A stretch of 64,000 nucleotides of DNA from Chloropicon primus (taxonomy: Eukaryota; Chlorophyta; Chloropicophyceae; Chloropicales; Chloropicaceae): positions 721,501-785,500 of the forward strand of contig CP060759.1 of the NCBI GenBank assembly GCA_023205875.1, read 5' to 3'. Of this stretch, positions 56,170-64,000 are shown one piece after another (position 1 is the stretch's first letter; each line of letters opens with the position of its first letter). The notes under the pieces were generated by a model, which made no database searches, had not been told where the DNA came from, and saw only the letters and a list, made by a program, of their open reading frames with translations. The position numbers and the translations under genes are program-made.

Positions 56170-56995
56170 ATGGTGACGATAGAGGAAGTGGTGGAGGATA
56201 CCACGGCGCTGGAGGAGAGGCTTCGGGAGAAGTATGCCGGAAACATGGTGGACACTGGTTCGGCACCAAGGAGTGCACCAGGAGCGCAGGTAAGATAAAC
56301 AAACGTGGGGACTGGGGTGCATGGACAGCCCCTCGTTCTGCAGACAGACAAATGGAAGAGACTCTGACGCTTTGTGGTCTCTCTTGGAACTCCTGTTCAT
56401 CAACATCATCCTCAACAACAACAACAACAACAACAACATCATCTCTTGATACGCTTAGGTCTCGGGCTGCAGGGGGGCTGAAGAGCCGGAGCGGAGCAAC
56501 GGGCTCCACGTGCACCTGTGTCACGTTTGCAAGGGCGAGGGGAGCATAAAGATGAACTACAACGCGAGGGTCATCGACCAGAACTGTGACGAGTGCGAGG
56601 GCGTTGGGACGATAACGACGAAGAACGGCGTGAAGATTTCTGAGGAGGAGGCGACGAGCATACGCCGAGAGGCCTCCAGGGGAGACCCTGCCGACGACAA
56701 GACGGAGGAGGACATCCAAAAATTGGAGAAGATGGTTGAAAAGTACGAGAAGGAGGTTGAGGGCCTCGAGGCTGCCTTGGCGGACTCGGAGGGAGAGAAG
56801 AGGAAGCTGCACGAGGACGTTCTGAGCCAAGTGAGAGTGATGCTCGAACGGAGCAAGGGCGCCCTCAACTTCAAGAAGAACAGGAAGGACAGGCTGGCCC
56901 GTCAGAAGGAGCGCCAGCTGAAAGACCGCATTGCTGAGAATTTGAGGGAGGGTGCAAGGCGAAAGAGCAAAGATTCAGCAGAGTCCCAAAAGTAG
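56170..56995 (+). CDS. Zinc-finger (DnaJ CR-like) coiled-coil protein (2 exons)
   Basis: Exons 56170-56289 and 56459-56995 give 218 aa. Residues about 60-90 hold a pair of DnaJ-type cysteine motifs, CHVCKGEG and CDECEGVG, separated by 18 residues, enough for one zinc site. The rest (about 110-218) is a long, charged coiled coil (EKMVEKYEKEVEGLEAALA) with a basic C-terminal tail. There is no J-domain, so it is not a full DnaJ; a co-chaperone or scaffold role would be guesswork. The intron (56290-56458) contains an (ACA)n run. The 3' exon start was set by CTTAG before GTCTCGGGC, which keeps the frame; the nearer CAG gives a stop. The stop is 30 bp from the LTO1 stop. Confidence 0.7.
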
Positions 56996-57025
56996 GCAAA
57001 GACGTCGTACAAATGTTGTGTATTT

Positions 57026-58228
57026 TTACTCGAACGCGTAGTCTTGCCTCTTCTCCACCAAGTACTTGTTCACCGTGGCCTCCAGGTCCTCCAGAGTCTG
57101 GTCTCCTTCGATCCTCTCCCCGTTGATGACCCAAGTCGGGAAGCCTTTGACGTCTGCGGCCTCGCAGGCCGCCTCTTGCTTGATCCCCTTCTTGAAGCCC
57201 GAGGGGAAGCACTCCACGTACGGAAAGTCCTTCATGGCTTCCTTGCCGAACACCTGCTTCTGGTCAAAGCAGTGCGAGCACCAGAAAGCGCCGTACATCT
57301 TCGCGTCAACGAGCTTCATCTTCTGCACCAGGGAGAGCGCCTCCCTGGTCGACTCCGTGGTCACGACGGGCTCCTTGTACGGCAGCTCAAAGTCCTCGCT
57401 CGCGAACGATCCATCCGCGTCGCCAAAGAGGACCACGAGCGCGGACACGATCAGGGGCGACACCAGGAACGGGGGCACGGTCGTCTTGACCGGGTCGCCG
57501 TCCGAGGACCCCCACAGCGCGAGGGAAAAGGAGGAGAAGGAGAAGAAGCAGCTGGCCAAGCACCACGCGCACGTCTCGTCCGAAAACTGGGTGAAGAGCA
57601 CGTAGGCAAGGAATGCGCTCACGCTGGCCAGCACCGTCGTCCCCGCCAAGACCCCGAACCTGTACTCCTCCCTGCGGACCGCCTCGCGGGACAGGTAGGC
57701 CACGCCGGCGTAGGTCAGAAACCCAAAGACCGAGACCGGGACGCCAAGAATTTCGGAGTACCTGCTTTCTAGTATAGTCTCGCACCCCGTGGTGGGGCAC
57801 AAAACAGACCCCGCGAAGAGCTTGGAGAAGGACAGGTACGCCGTCTCCAAGGCACCCAAACTGGCGGCGACGGACACCAGGGAGAAAGCCAGGTTGCCTC
57901 TCCCCGAAGTTGTCGCGACTTGGGTCGCCTTCCAAGGGTCGCCGTCGTTCTCGCTGGTCGAGGCTCCGCTTCCAGTCTGGTCGGCCGGACCCCTGTCTTC
58001 GCCACCGCGGCCCGCCGAGCACGCCACCAACCTCCCCGCCACAACAGCGGGTCCCTTCCCTCCCCTCCGAAAACCGAAACCGAGACGAAGGCCCGCCGCT
58101 TCCCTCGCTCCCAAACCCAAACGAACCAAGGCCCTGCACGCCTCAGCCCCCCTCCTCGAGCCGCGGAACCCACGCCTCCCTCCCGCGAACCCCCTTGGCC
58201 TTCCGGACGCCGCACGAACCTCCACCAT
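57026..58228 (-). CDS. LTO1: LTO1-type VKOR-thioredoxin fusion, thylakoid disulfide-forming enzyme
   Basis: Plant LTO1 puts disulfides into thylakoid lumen proteins including PSII subunits. The product is 400 aa. A transit peptide of about 70 residues (Arg/Ala/Gly-rich) is followed by a linker and a four-to-five-helix VKOR domain: first cysteine pair in SVLCPTTGCETILESRYS, then VPVSVFGFLTYAGVAYL, then the redox-active CAWC (about 222). The fused thioredoxin/DsbA-like domain carries MYGAFWCSHCFDQKQVFGKEA (CSHC, about 318) and the cis-Pro stretch FPTWVINGERIEG; further conserved cysteines lie around FPSGF..EAACEAADV. All catalytic cysteines are present. The ATG at 58228 is chosen; a TTG codon lies two codons upstream. 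The stop is 30 bp from the convergent neighbour. Confidence 0.93.
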   Translation of the reverse strand: MVEVRAASGRPRGFAGGRRGFRGSRRGAEACRALVRLGLGAREAAGLRLGFGFRRGGKGPAVVAGRLVACSAGRGGEDRGPADQTGSGASTSENDGDPWKATQVATTSGRGNLAFSLVSVAASLGALETAYLSFSKLFAGSVLCPTTGCETILESRYSEILGVPVSVFGFLTYAGVAYLSREAVRREEYRFGVLAGTTVLASVSAFLAYVLFTQFSDETCAWCLASCFFSFSSFSLALWGSSDGDPVKTTVPPFLVSPLIVSALVVLFGDADGSFASEDFELPYKEPVVTTESTREALSLVQKMKLVDAKMYGAFWCSHCFDQKQVFGKEAMKDFPYVECFPSGFKKGIKQEAACEAADVKGFPTWVINGERIEGDQTLEDLEATVNKYLVEKRQDYAFE

Positions 58229-58769
58229 CCCCAAGCCCCTTCTCTCTAACTAACAAAGCGTAAGCGTCCGTCCGTGCCCCCGTTTCCAACCCCACGAGAG
58301 AGCGGACTCCGCCTCCTCGTCGCCCACCTTCCTCCGCTCCCCTTCAAGGACCCGACCGCAGCAACAAACCACCCTTCACTCCCTCCTTCCTGCTTTGAGT
58401 CTCCACCAGCAGCAGAGTTTGGATAAGGTGAGAATTCATTTCAGTTCCTCGCGTCTCTTCTCGTCGCTGGAAAGGGAAACGAAAAGTTAGGCGACGACCG
58501 GAGGAGGCGTGGGCCACGAGGTGCGTCGTGTGTCCTCCTCTTTCGTTCGTTCGTTCAATCGTTCGCTTCGTTCGAACGAACTCTTTGTGTCGCTGATCGA
58601 GCCAGCCAACCAGCCAGCCAAGGCTTTGCTGGCTGCCAAACTTTACTTTACCGTGGAGGACGGGTAGTACCAAGGAAGGGGAGGACTCGGAAGGTATTGT
58701 GGGGAGGAGGTCCGCCTCGTGCGGGTTTTTTTTCGCATTGGGAGAGACTCGACGGTGTTTCACGTGGAC
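58229..58769. other. Divergent promoter LTO1 / lumen-type methyltransferase
   Basis: This 541 bp region holds (CGTT)n and TCGTTCG repeats at about 58544-58580, a CAGCCAACCAGCCAGCCAA repeat near 58602-58620 and a TTTTTTTT run near 58725. It sits between two genes for predicted thylakoid proteins. No gene is visible. Confidence 0.5.
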
Positions 58770-59591
58770 ATGATTCGCTGCAGGGCGAAGATGACAACGG
58801 GGGGGAGGTACCTCGTCAAGGGGAGGGCTGAGGAGAGGAGGGGGTCGACAGCTGGTCGGGGGTGCTTCGGATCGAGGCGGGAAGCCTTGGGTGCAGGGGT
58901 AGCGGGCTTGGTCGCGATGGGGCAACGGAGTCTCGGAGCTCTCGCGGCTGAGAGCCCAGCGGACCAGATCGCGAAGGACTACGACGGGTATTCGAGGAAC
59001 TATGACAATCTCGAGGTGGGCGAGCTTGCCAAGGCGTTCGAGCTCGATGCCTTGAGGACGATCGCGGTCACCAAAGCTGCGGGCCGGACGCTCGAGATCG
59101 GGATCGGAACGGGCCTGAACCTGGAGCTGTACGATTTTGACAAAGTGACCCACCTGACGGGTTTTGATATTTCGACGGGCATGCTCGACAAGTCGAGGGA
59201 GAGGGTCGTGGCCAAGGGGTTGGAGGGGAAGGTGGACCTGGTTCAAGGTGACGCCGCGAAGCTGCCCTTCGAGGACAACTCCTTCGACTCGGTGGTCGTG
59301 TCTTACAGCCTGTGCGTCGTCCCGGATGCGAGGTCCTCGCTGGGAGAGATAGCGAGGGTCCTGCGCCCGAGCGGCAGCGGATTTGTAGTGGAGCACATCT
59401 CCAGCGACATAAAGCCTCTCGCACTGTATCAGAAATTCTTGGCGCCCTTCGTCAGGAGGTATGGCAAGGGCTGCGACCCGAGCAAGGACATTCCTTCTCT
59501 GGCCCAGGAGAGCGGGCTGGCGGTGTACGACCTGGATCGCAGGGTCCTGGGGACGGTGGCCTACATGCGGGTGAAAGCGAACGAGAGCTAA
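58770..59591 (+). CDS. SAM-dependent methyltransferase (METTL7/UbiE-like) with twin-arginine lumen signal
   Basis: The product is 273 aa, intronless. The first 35 residues are basic. They are followed by SRREALGAGVAGLVAM (Arg-Arg at 36-37) and an alanine-rich end ALAAE, a layout typical of a twin-arginine thylakoid signal after a transit peptide. The enzyme domain shows motif I LEIGIGTGLNLELYD, LTGFDISTGMLDKSRERV, QGDAAKLPFEDNSFDSVVVS and YSLCVVPDARSSLGEIARVLRP with GFVVEHIS, closest to METTL7-type and UbiE-type enzymes. The substrate is unknown; a small lipid, quinone or thiol is possible. The ATG at 58770 is the first ATG in frame; upstream codons are open but lack ATG. It is convergent with ISA2 (99 bp). 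Confidence 0.85.
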   Translation: MIRCRAKMTTGGRYLVKGRAEERRGSTAGRGCFGSRREALGAGVAGLVAMGQRSLGALAAESPADQIAKDYDGYSRNYDNLEVGELAKAFELDALRTIAVTKAAGRTLEIGIGTGLNLELYDFDKVTHLTGFDISTGMLDKSRERVVAKGLEGKVDLVQGDAAKLPFEDNSFDSVVVSYSLCVVPDARSSLGEIARVLRPSGSGFVVEHISSDIKPLALYQKFLAPFVRRYGKGCDPSKDIPSLAQESGLAVYDLDRRVLGTVAYMRVKANES

Positions 59592-59690
59592 CGTTGGTAG
59601 AGAGCAAGCTTGAAGAACGAAATCGAGCTGGGGCTCTTCGGCGTACAAAGTATTACAAATATATTTTATTGTACACTAAAAATGTTTATG

Positions 59691-62117
59691 TTATGGTCTC
59701 TGCATCACCAGGAGAATGGAGGACTTCGGTTTCATGAGGTATTCCGGGCTCGCAGCCGTGCTCTCGTTGGTCAAGGACAACTCCAGCCTCCCCGAGTCGA
59801 GGACCACGACCCACCTGTGCCCGAGCTGAGGCTCGGGGAGGGTCACCAGGACGTCCGTGTCGTTCCCGTTGAACCCAGCGTAAACGGCGTCCAACTTGCT
59901 TTCAGACCAGAAGGACATGCCTATGTATCTGAGCTCGCCCACTTGGCACGCGAGCGGCTCTTCCAAGGGCGACCCCACAGGCAGTTCCAAGGGCGCGGGT
60001 GGGGGCATCTCCCACTTGGGCTCCGCGAGGGCATCGACGCCGTGCCACCTCAAGTCTCTCGGCGCATCGAAAGATGGCTGCTGGATGAGGTCAGAGTAAC
60101 ACTCTCTGAAACTGGCGAGTTTGGAGAAAACGGCCAGCTCCTCTGCCCAGTTCTCATTCGAGAGGTCCAGCAAGCGGATCAGCGGCACGCCCTGGGAGGC
60201 GAAGGCCGCGGTGATCAGAGCCCACCTGATGCTGTCCGAGAACTTTGCTTTCTTGGAGCCTTGCTCCACCTGCTGAGAGAACGGCAGGCCATCCATGGAG
60301 GACACGCTGTTGAGGCCATAGCAGGGCGGCCTCTCCGCGAAGAGGTGGTAGCTGCCGTTCTCCCACCTCTGAAACAAGTCTGCTGAGCCCGTGAGCCTCA
60401 TGGAGACTTTGGTTAGGTCCACCTTAGACCTGTCGTCCTGCAAAAACAGGTCTTGCATGTCGGTCACAAACCTGCTGTTCATTTCGGCCCACCTGCCCCA
60501 GTGAGGGAACCCCCTCACGCCCTCCCTCGGCAAAAGGTGGCTGCCAAAGGGCACCGCGACCATCTTGGTCGACTGAAGGACGGGGTCGTTGCAGAGGTCC
60601 TCCACGATCGGCGGCCTGTCCAAGACGACCCCGGAGTCTCCGTGAGTCAGCTTCTCCGCGTGCAGGAAGAAAATTCCATCGAGGTGGTATTCCGTCACCA
60701 GGAAGCGAAGGGACTCCTTCAGGGACTGAATGGCCTTTCCCTCGTTGAGGTGCGGGGCCTTCGCCACCGACTGGAGCTTCAAGCAGTCGAGCTGCACGAA
60801 GAGCTCGAGGTCCATCCGATGCAAGCTCGCCACCAACCGCTTCATTGCCGAGGAGCCCAAGCCATTCGCGACGGACGTCACGCTGGTCAGCGTCTCCTCG
60901 CTGAGGAGGCCGCGCACCGCCAGGGCCGTCACCCCAGAGTCCTCCAGTCCAACTGCTGCCGTCTCCACGGCCTCGAAGACGCCGCCGTCGCCATCCTGAT
61001 CGCCGTCCTCCCTTCTGAGATCCATTTCCAGCACCACGGTCTTGCTCAACGTGTGGTGCAGCGGCCCGTCCTCCTCCCACTCCTCCTCGATGTCCTCCCC
61101 CTGTCCCTCCCCTCTGGGCAGAAGCGACACCGTGCAGATCTTTTCGCCCCCGCTGGGGACCTTGGTGTGAGCCACGTCGTCGCCAAATGGATCTGCGACC
61201 ATCTCCTCGTCCACCTTGTAGCCGTGAACGGGGTGCGTCTCCGGCAGGCTCAACGCGTAGGCGTCCACGCCGCCGGGGACTCTCAGCGCGCAGTGCCAGA
61301 CGCCCCCGGTCCTGTTCACCGTCGGATCGAGCTCCAGCTCGTAGGCACAGGGTTCGCCTTTACCCCCGGACGTGGTCTCGAACAGGTGCAGCTTTGGAGC
61401 CACGGGCCCGTCGCTCAGCAGGGTGAAGTTGAACCAATCCCCCTCCACGCGGTGGGCCCCAAGCGGAAAGGGGGTTCCCGGGTAAAACCCGAGGGGCACC
61501 CCAAAAAACGAGTGGTCCCGAGGCCTCGAGAGAACAGGGCGGCCGCTGTGCACGTACGTCGGGTTGAAGCCGAAGCGCGAGAAGGGCTCCTCGCTCCTCG
61601 GGAGAACGAGGGTCACCACGAACTCCCCACCCTCGAGGGAGAACGGCGTGACCAGGGCGTTCCCCGCGAGCTTGGTCGCCTCGCAGGCCCCGGTCATCCC
61701 CTGGCTGACCTCGACCTCGCCGCTCGCCCCCCCCAGAATCCACCAGCGGAGGGACATCTCCCCCGATGAGTTGCTCTTCCGCAGCCGAACCGTCACCGCC
61801 ATCGAGGCCTGGGTCTCCTCCACGCACACCCTCACGACCTCGTTCCTGCTCCCCACCAGCTGGTACGCGTGCCTCCTCTCCACCGCCGACGCCTGAACCC
61901 GTTGCAGGCGCCCCCGCGGCGTCGGATCGCAGCGACGAGGAGGAAGACTTCCGCCACTCCGCGAGGAGGAACCCGCACTGCACCCGCTGCGACGACGACG
62001 ACGACAGTGGTGGCACGACGACGACGACGACAACAGTGGTTGATCCAGACACACGGTGGCGCGCCTTCCCGCCGTGAAGCCAGGCAAACGCATGGCGACG
62101 AGGCGCGAGGTGTCCAT
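59691..62117 (-). CDS. ISA2: Isoamylase 2-like, GH13 debranching enzyme without catalytic residues
   Basis: The product is 808 aa, intronless, with a Ser/Arg-rich plastid transit peptide of about 60 residues. A CBM48-like N-terminal region is followed by PFSRFGFNPTYV, VPLGFYPGTPFPLGAHRVEGDWFNFTLLS (given in parts of the real sequence) and FEVKVVV-type strands. The GH13 barrel is recognisable (YHLDGIFFLHAEKL, GFPHWGRWAEMNSRFV, WALITAAFASQGVPLI) but degenerate. Where active isoamylases have GFRFDLAS the sequence is DGIFFLHAEKL (about 479), so the nucleophile Asp is missing; the acid Glu and the HD of region IV are also not found. In plants and algae ISA2 is a known non-catalytic partner that binds ISA1 for starch crystallisation. 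The end PKSSILLVMQRP fits the terminal beta domain. Confidence 0.85.
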   Translation of the reverse strand: MDTSRLVAMRLPGFTAGRRATVCLDQPLLSSSSSCHHCRRRRRSGCSAGSSSRSGGSLPPRRCDPTPRGRLQRVQASAVERRHAYQLVGSRNEVVRVCVEETQASMAVTVRLRKSNSSGEMSLRWWILGGASGEVEVSQGMTGACEATKLAGNALVTPFSLEGGEFVVTLVLPRSEEPFSRFGFNPTYVHSGRPVLSRPRDHSFFGVPLGFYPGTPFPLGAHRVEGDWFNFTLLSDGPVAPKLHLFETTSGGKGEPCAYELELDPTVNRTGGVWHCALRVPGGVDAYALSLPETHPVHGYKVDEEMVADPFGDDVAHTKVPSGGEKICTVSLLPRGEGQGEDIEEEWEEDGPLHHTLSKTVVLEMDLRREDGDQDGDGGVFEAVETAAVGLEDSGVTALAVRGLLSEETLTSVTSVANGLGSSAMKRLVASLHRMDLELFVQLDCLKLQSVAKAPHLNEGKAIQSLKESLRFLVTEYHLDGIFFLHAEKLTHGDSGVVLDRPPIVEDLCNDPVLQSTKMVAVPFGSHLLPREGVRGFPHWGRWAEMNSRFVTDMQDLFLQDDRSKVDLTKVSMRLTGSADLFQRWENGSYHLFAERPPCYGLNSVSSMDGLPFSQQVEQGSKKAKFSDSIRWALITAAFASQGVPLIRLLDLSNENWAEELAVFSKLASFRECYSDLIQQPSFDAPRDLRWHGVDALAEPKWEMPPPAPLELPVGSPLEEPLACQVGELRYIGMSFWSESKLDAVYAGFNGNDTDVLVTLPEPQLGHRWVVVLDSGRLELSLTNESTAASPEYLMKPKSSILLVMQRP

Positions 62118-62714
62118 CAACCACTCGATCGAGGTGCCAACGCCAATGCCACCAACAACTCAAACACCCGCCTCCACTCCGCAATCAATCTGCAAAAACG
62201 CAAGGAGGAGAGAGGGGAGTCGAAGTCGATGGGAGTTCCCGCAGAGGGTTCCACCGTCAGCGAGAGAGACTGACGGAGAGTAAGAGTAAGAGACGCAGAG
62301 GCCTAAGCGCAGTCACGCGCACGGGTCGCGTGTCTCAATGGTCTGGAGTTTGGATTGGATTGAAAACCAAAACCAAAACCAAAACCAAAACCCAAGGCCC
62401 CTCGAAGTGGAAGTTTCTGAGGGCTCTAAAAATCTGAGAAGATAAGATCTTGGATCTCTTATTGGTTGAAGAAGGACCCGAGGTGGGCTTCGTCTGAAGG
62501 TGAGTCTCTTTGGGCGGTGACGGGCGGCGAGGGCGAGGAGGGGGGCGGAGGGGGGTTGAACAGGGGGAAGCACCTTCTCGCGACCTCTCGTTCGACCTTT
62601 TGGTTGGGAAGAATGACAAAGTGTGGAGGATTTTAACTTACCGAATGGGTGTTTTCTTCCTGCTCCTCTTGTTTGACACACACACACACACAACAGAGAG
62701 AGAGACAGAGAGAG
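62118..62714. other. Divergent promoter ISA2 / PsbP-like, with AAAACC repeat
   Basis: This 597 bp region holds about six AAAACC hexamers near 62357-62392, GAGGAGGGGGGCGGAGGGGGG near 62536 and, at the right end, (AC)n then (GA)n leading into the PsbP-like start. No gene is visible. Confidence 0.55.
62676..62714. repeat. (AC)n and (GA)n tracts abutting the PsbP-like start codon
   Basis: ACACACACACAC is followed by imperfect GAGAGA units up to the ATG at 62715, as with delta-tubulin. Confidence 0.9.
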
Positions 62715-63536
62715 ATGGCGTCCGCGAATAGGTTGAGAACGGGGAAGAAGCAGGTCACTTGGGCTGGCAGCGGGCAGTTTGGGCTGCACCAGAAGGCCAA
62801 GAGGCAGAGGAGCTTCACGCCCTCGGGCTATGCCCAGGAGGTGGCGAGGCCGAGGCTGAGCCTCGCGTGCAGCGCGACTCCTCACGAGGGGGACGAGAGC
62901 GGAGGGGTGCCGACCAGGAGGGATGCCTTGAGCATGGGGATGTTCGCGGCGAGCGCCGCTTACCTGAGGACGTGCCTCGACTCGGGCAGCTACGCCCTCG
63001 CGGACGACCTCGAGGTCTTCTGGGGGGCGGCGAACCCTCCCGCGACGTACGGAGGCACCGCTCGAACGACCAAGGAGTTCGCGAGGTACTCCTTCGTCTA
63101 CCCGCCGGAGTGGAAGGAGCAGGCGATCAACAAGGTGGAGAAGGGGACGAATGGCACGGATTGCCGCCTCACAGGCTCCCTCAGGACCAAGGAGCAGATC
63201 TACATCGTGGTTCTGCAGAGGCTGGGCGAGGACTTCAAGGGGTACCAGGTGAACGACGTGGAGAAGGCTCTGAGCGGAATCGCCGTGGCGGACGCGAACT
63301 TGCAGGACGCCCTGGGCCAGTCCGAGACCAAGACCTTCGTCAAGAGGGAGGCGGATGGGCAGACGTTCTTCGACCTCGATCTGAACTCCACGAGCCCCTA
63401 CTACATCACCCTGACCAACGACGGAAACGGCAGGTACTTTGCTGTGTTCATCACGGCAAGCGCGAAAGCTTTCGCGGAGAAGAAGGACCTTTACAAGAAG
63501 ATGAGGGAGAGCTTCAGGACGTTTGTCATCCTGTGA
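62715..63536 (+). CDS. PsbP-domain thylakoid lumen protein
   Basis: The product is 273 aa, intronless. The N-terminus to about 60 is a basic transit peptide. It is followed by TRRDALSMGMFAASAAYL (twin Arg 68-69) and SYALAD, a twin-arginine lumenal signal with a likely cleavage after ALA near residue 96. The mature domain begins LEVFWGAANPPATYGG, FARYSFVYPPEWKEQAINKV, continues YIVVLQRLGEDFKGYQ, and ends FFDLDLNSTSPYYITLTNDG and YFAVFITASAKAF, all in the PsbP fold. It is a PsbP-domain relative, not the canonical PSII 23 kDa subunit, so its precise role in PSI/PSII assembly or NDH support is open. Its signal is like that of the methyltransferase gene across ISA2. Confidence 0.88.
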   Translation: MASANRLRTGKKQVTWAGSGQFGLHQKAKRQRSFTPSGYAQEVARPRLSLACSATPHEGDESGGVPTRRDALSMGMFAASAAYLRTCLDSGSYALADDLEVFWGAANPPATYGGTARTTKEFARYSFVYPPEWKEQAINKVEKGTNGTDCRLTGSLRTKEQIYIVVLQRLGEDFKGYQVNDVEKALSGIAVADANLQDALGQSETKTFVKREADGQTFFDLDLNSTSPYYITLTNDGNGRYFAVFITASAKAFAEKKDLYKKMRESFRTFVIL

Positions 63537-63659
63537 GCGACTCGATCGCGCGCGCGGGGAGGGGGGGGCTCTCGGTCTCCGGTGACGAAAGCAAGGCAAA
63601 ACTCGCAACACATAAATTCAGAACAAACGTTTATTTTATCTTTGTGAGACCAAGAACGC

Positions 63660-63998
63660 TCAAAGACCGGGGTTCACCAAGAAGGCGTGGTCGAGCATCG
63701 ACTGCATGGTTCTCTTGTACTGCCTGGCCTCTTTGGCCGAGCCGCAGTGGACCACGAGCCGCAGGAGGTTCTCTGGCTTGTTGCAAAGCATTTTCTTAAT
63801 CTTCTTCATGTTCTCGCACCTCTTGTAGAGATTGTTCACCGAGCTCGTTTTCTTGTGGCGCGATGGCTTGCCAGTCGCCGAGTTCAGCGTGACGGTCACC
63901 ACGAATGCGGTGTTCCTGCCGAGGATTTCCCCGAACTGAGAGACGGCCTCGCCGATCCCGAACGCGTTCGTTCGAATCTCCTCCAGCGCGCACGAATC
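63660..63998 (-). CDS. Partial gene, C-terminal 112 residues, family unknown
   Basis: This minus-strand frame runs off the right edge of the window, so its start is not seen. The visible part starts DSCALEEIRTNAFGIGE and has EILGRNTAFVVTVTLNSATG, followed by a basic helical stretch SSVNNLYKRCENMKKIKKML and LLRLVVHCGSAKEARQYK, then ends HAFLVNPGL. I recognise no family. No intron is visible in this part. It is convergent with the PsbP-like gene (123 bp). It may be the last exon of a longer protein; ORF coherence and conserved-looking helices make it likely real. Confidence 0.6.
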   Translation of the reverse strand, partial: DSCALEEIRTNAFGIGEAVSQFGEILGRNTAFVVTVTLNSATGKPSRHKKTSSVNNLYKRCENMKKIKKMLCNKPENLLRLVVHCGSAKEARQYKRTMQSMLDHAFLVNPGL

Positions 63999-64000
63999 GC

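Noticed and set aside
62357-62392. AAAACC repeat as possible interstitial telomere
   Set aside because: The unit does not match the plant/algal telomere types TTTAGGG or TTTTAGGG and is short.
1-64000. tRNA, rRNA, CRISPR array, retroelement or virus-like element
   Set aside because: I looked for T-arm motifs, spaced identical repeats, reverse transcriptase and integrase motifs, and found none. The only long direct repeat is the CDC14-end duplication, which has no LTR features.

Overview
This is a 64 kb piece of a eukaryotic nuclear genome, most likely from a green alga (chlorophyte, perhaps a flagellated prasinophyte-like lineage). The plastid side is shown by an isoamylase-2-like starch protein, a PsbP-domain lumen protein, a VKOR-thioredoxin fusion (LTO1 type), and plastid-type N-termini on several enzymes. 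The flagellar side is shown by IFT20 and delta-tubulin. CDC14, lost from flowering plants, is present. Six genes carry the chlorophyte polyadenylation signal TGTAA just past or at their stop codon. Species is not claimed.

The genome is very compact. About 30 protein genes fill the window and strands nearly alternate (+,-,+,-...). Four convergent pairs have only 30-33 bp between stop codons, so their transcripts must overlap. Most genes are intronless, including an 11.8 kb and a 5.3 kb open reading frame. Nine genes have one to four short GT-AG introns (80-234 bp). Simple repeats, mostly (GA)n/(CT)n, sit in introns, in intergenic DNA and directly against some start codons.

Layout: 0.1-2.9 kb FCF1, IFT20 and a membrane steroid-binding cytochrome b5 protein; 2.9-14.7 kb a giant VPS13-like lipid-transfer protein; 15.3-22.2 kb TMCO1, CDT2 (with E2F-like sites upstream) and tubulin cofactor D; 22.5-27.9 kb an HR-lesion-inducer/DoxX-like protein, a LamG+Sel1 ER protein, a JTB-like protein and an SLC35F-like transporter; 28.3-35.2 kb an elongin-A-like ORF with an apparent -1 shift, CDC14, a duplicated-domain secreted protein lying between two 216-218 bp direct repeats copied from the CDC14 3' end, and delta-tubulin; 35.2-43.4 kb a GNAT, an RsmB-type rRNA methyltransferase, an MFS transporter, a 7-TM orphan and a disordered orphan; 43.5-55.5 kb ECM29, an acyl-CoA-binding protein, DNA ligase IV and a K+-dependent H+-pyrophosphatase; 56.2-64 kb a zinc-motif protein, LTO1, a lumen-type methyltransferase, ISA2, a PsbP-like protein and a partial gene at the edge.

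The genes do not form one pathway. Loose themes are microtubules and cilia (IFT20, TBCD, delta-tubulin), cell cycle (CDT2, CDC14), proteostasis (ECM29, the SEL1 protein) and thylakoid function (LTO1, PsbP-like, methyltransferase). No prokaryotic-type operon, CRISPR array, tRNA, rRNA or convincing transposon was seen. The least explained object is the secreted six-cysteine tandem-domain gene at 31.8-33.0 kb.
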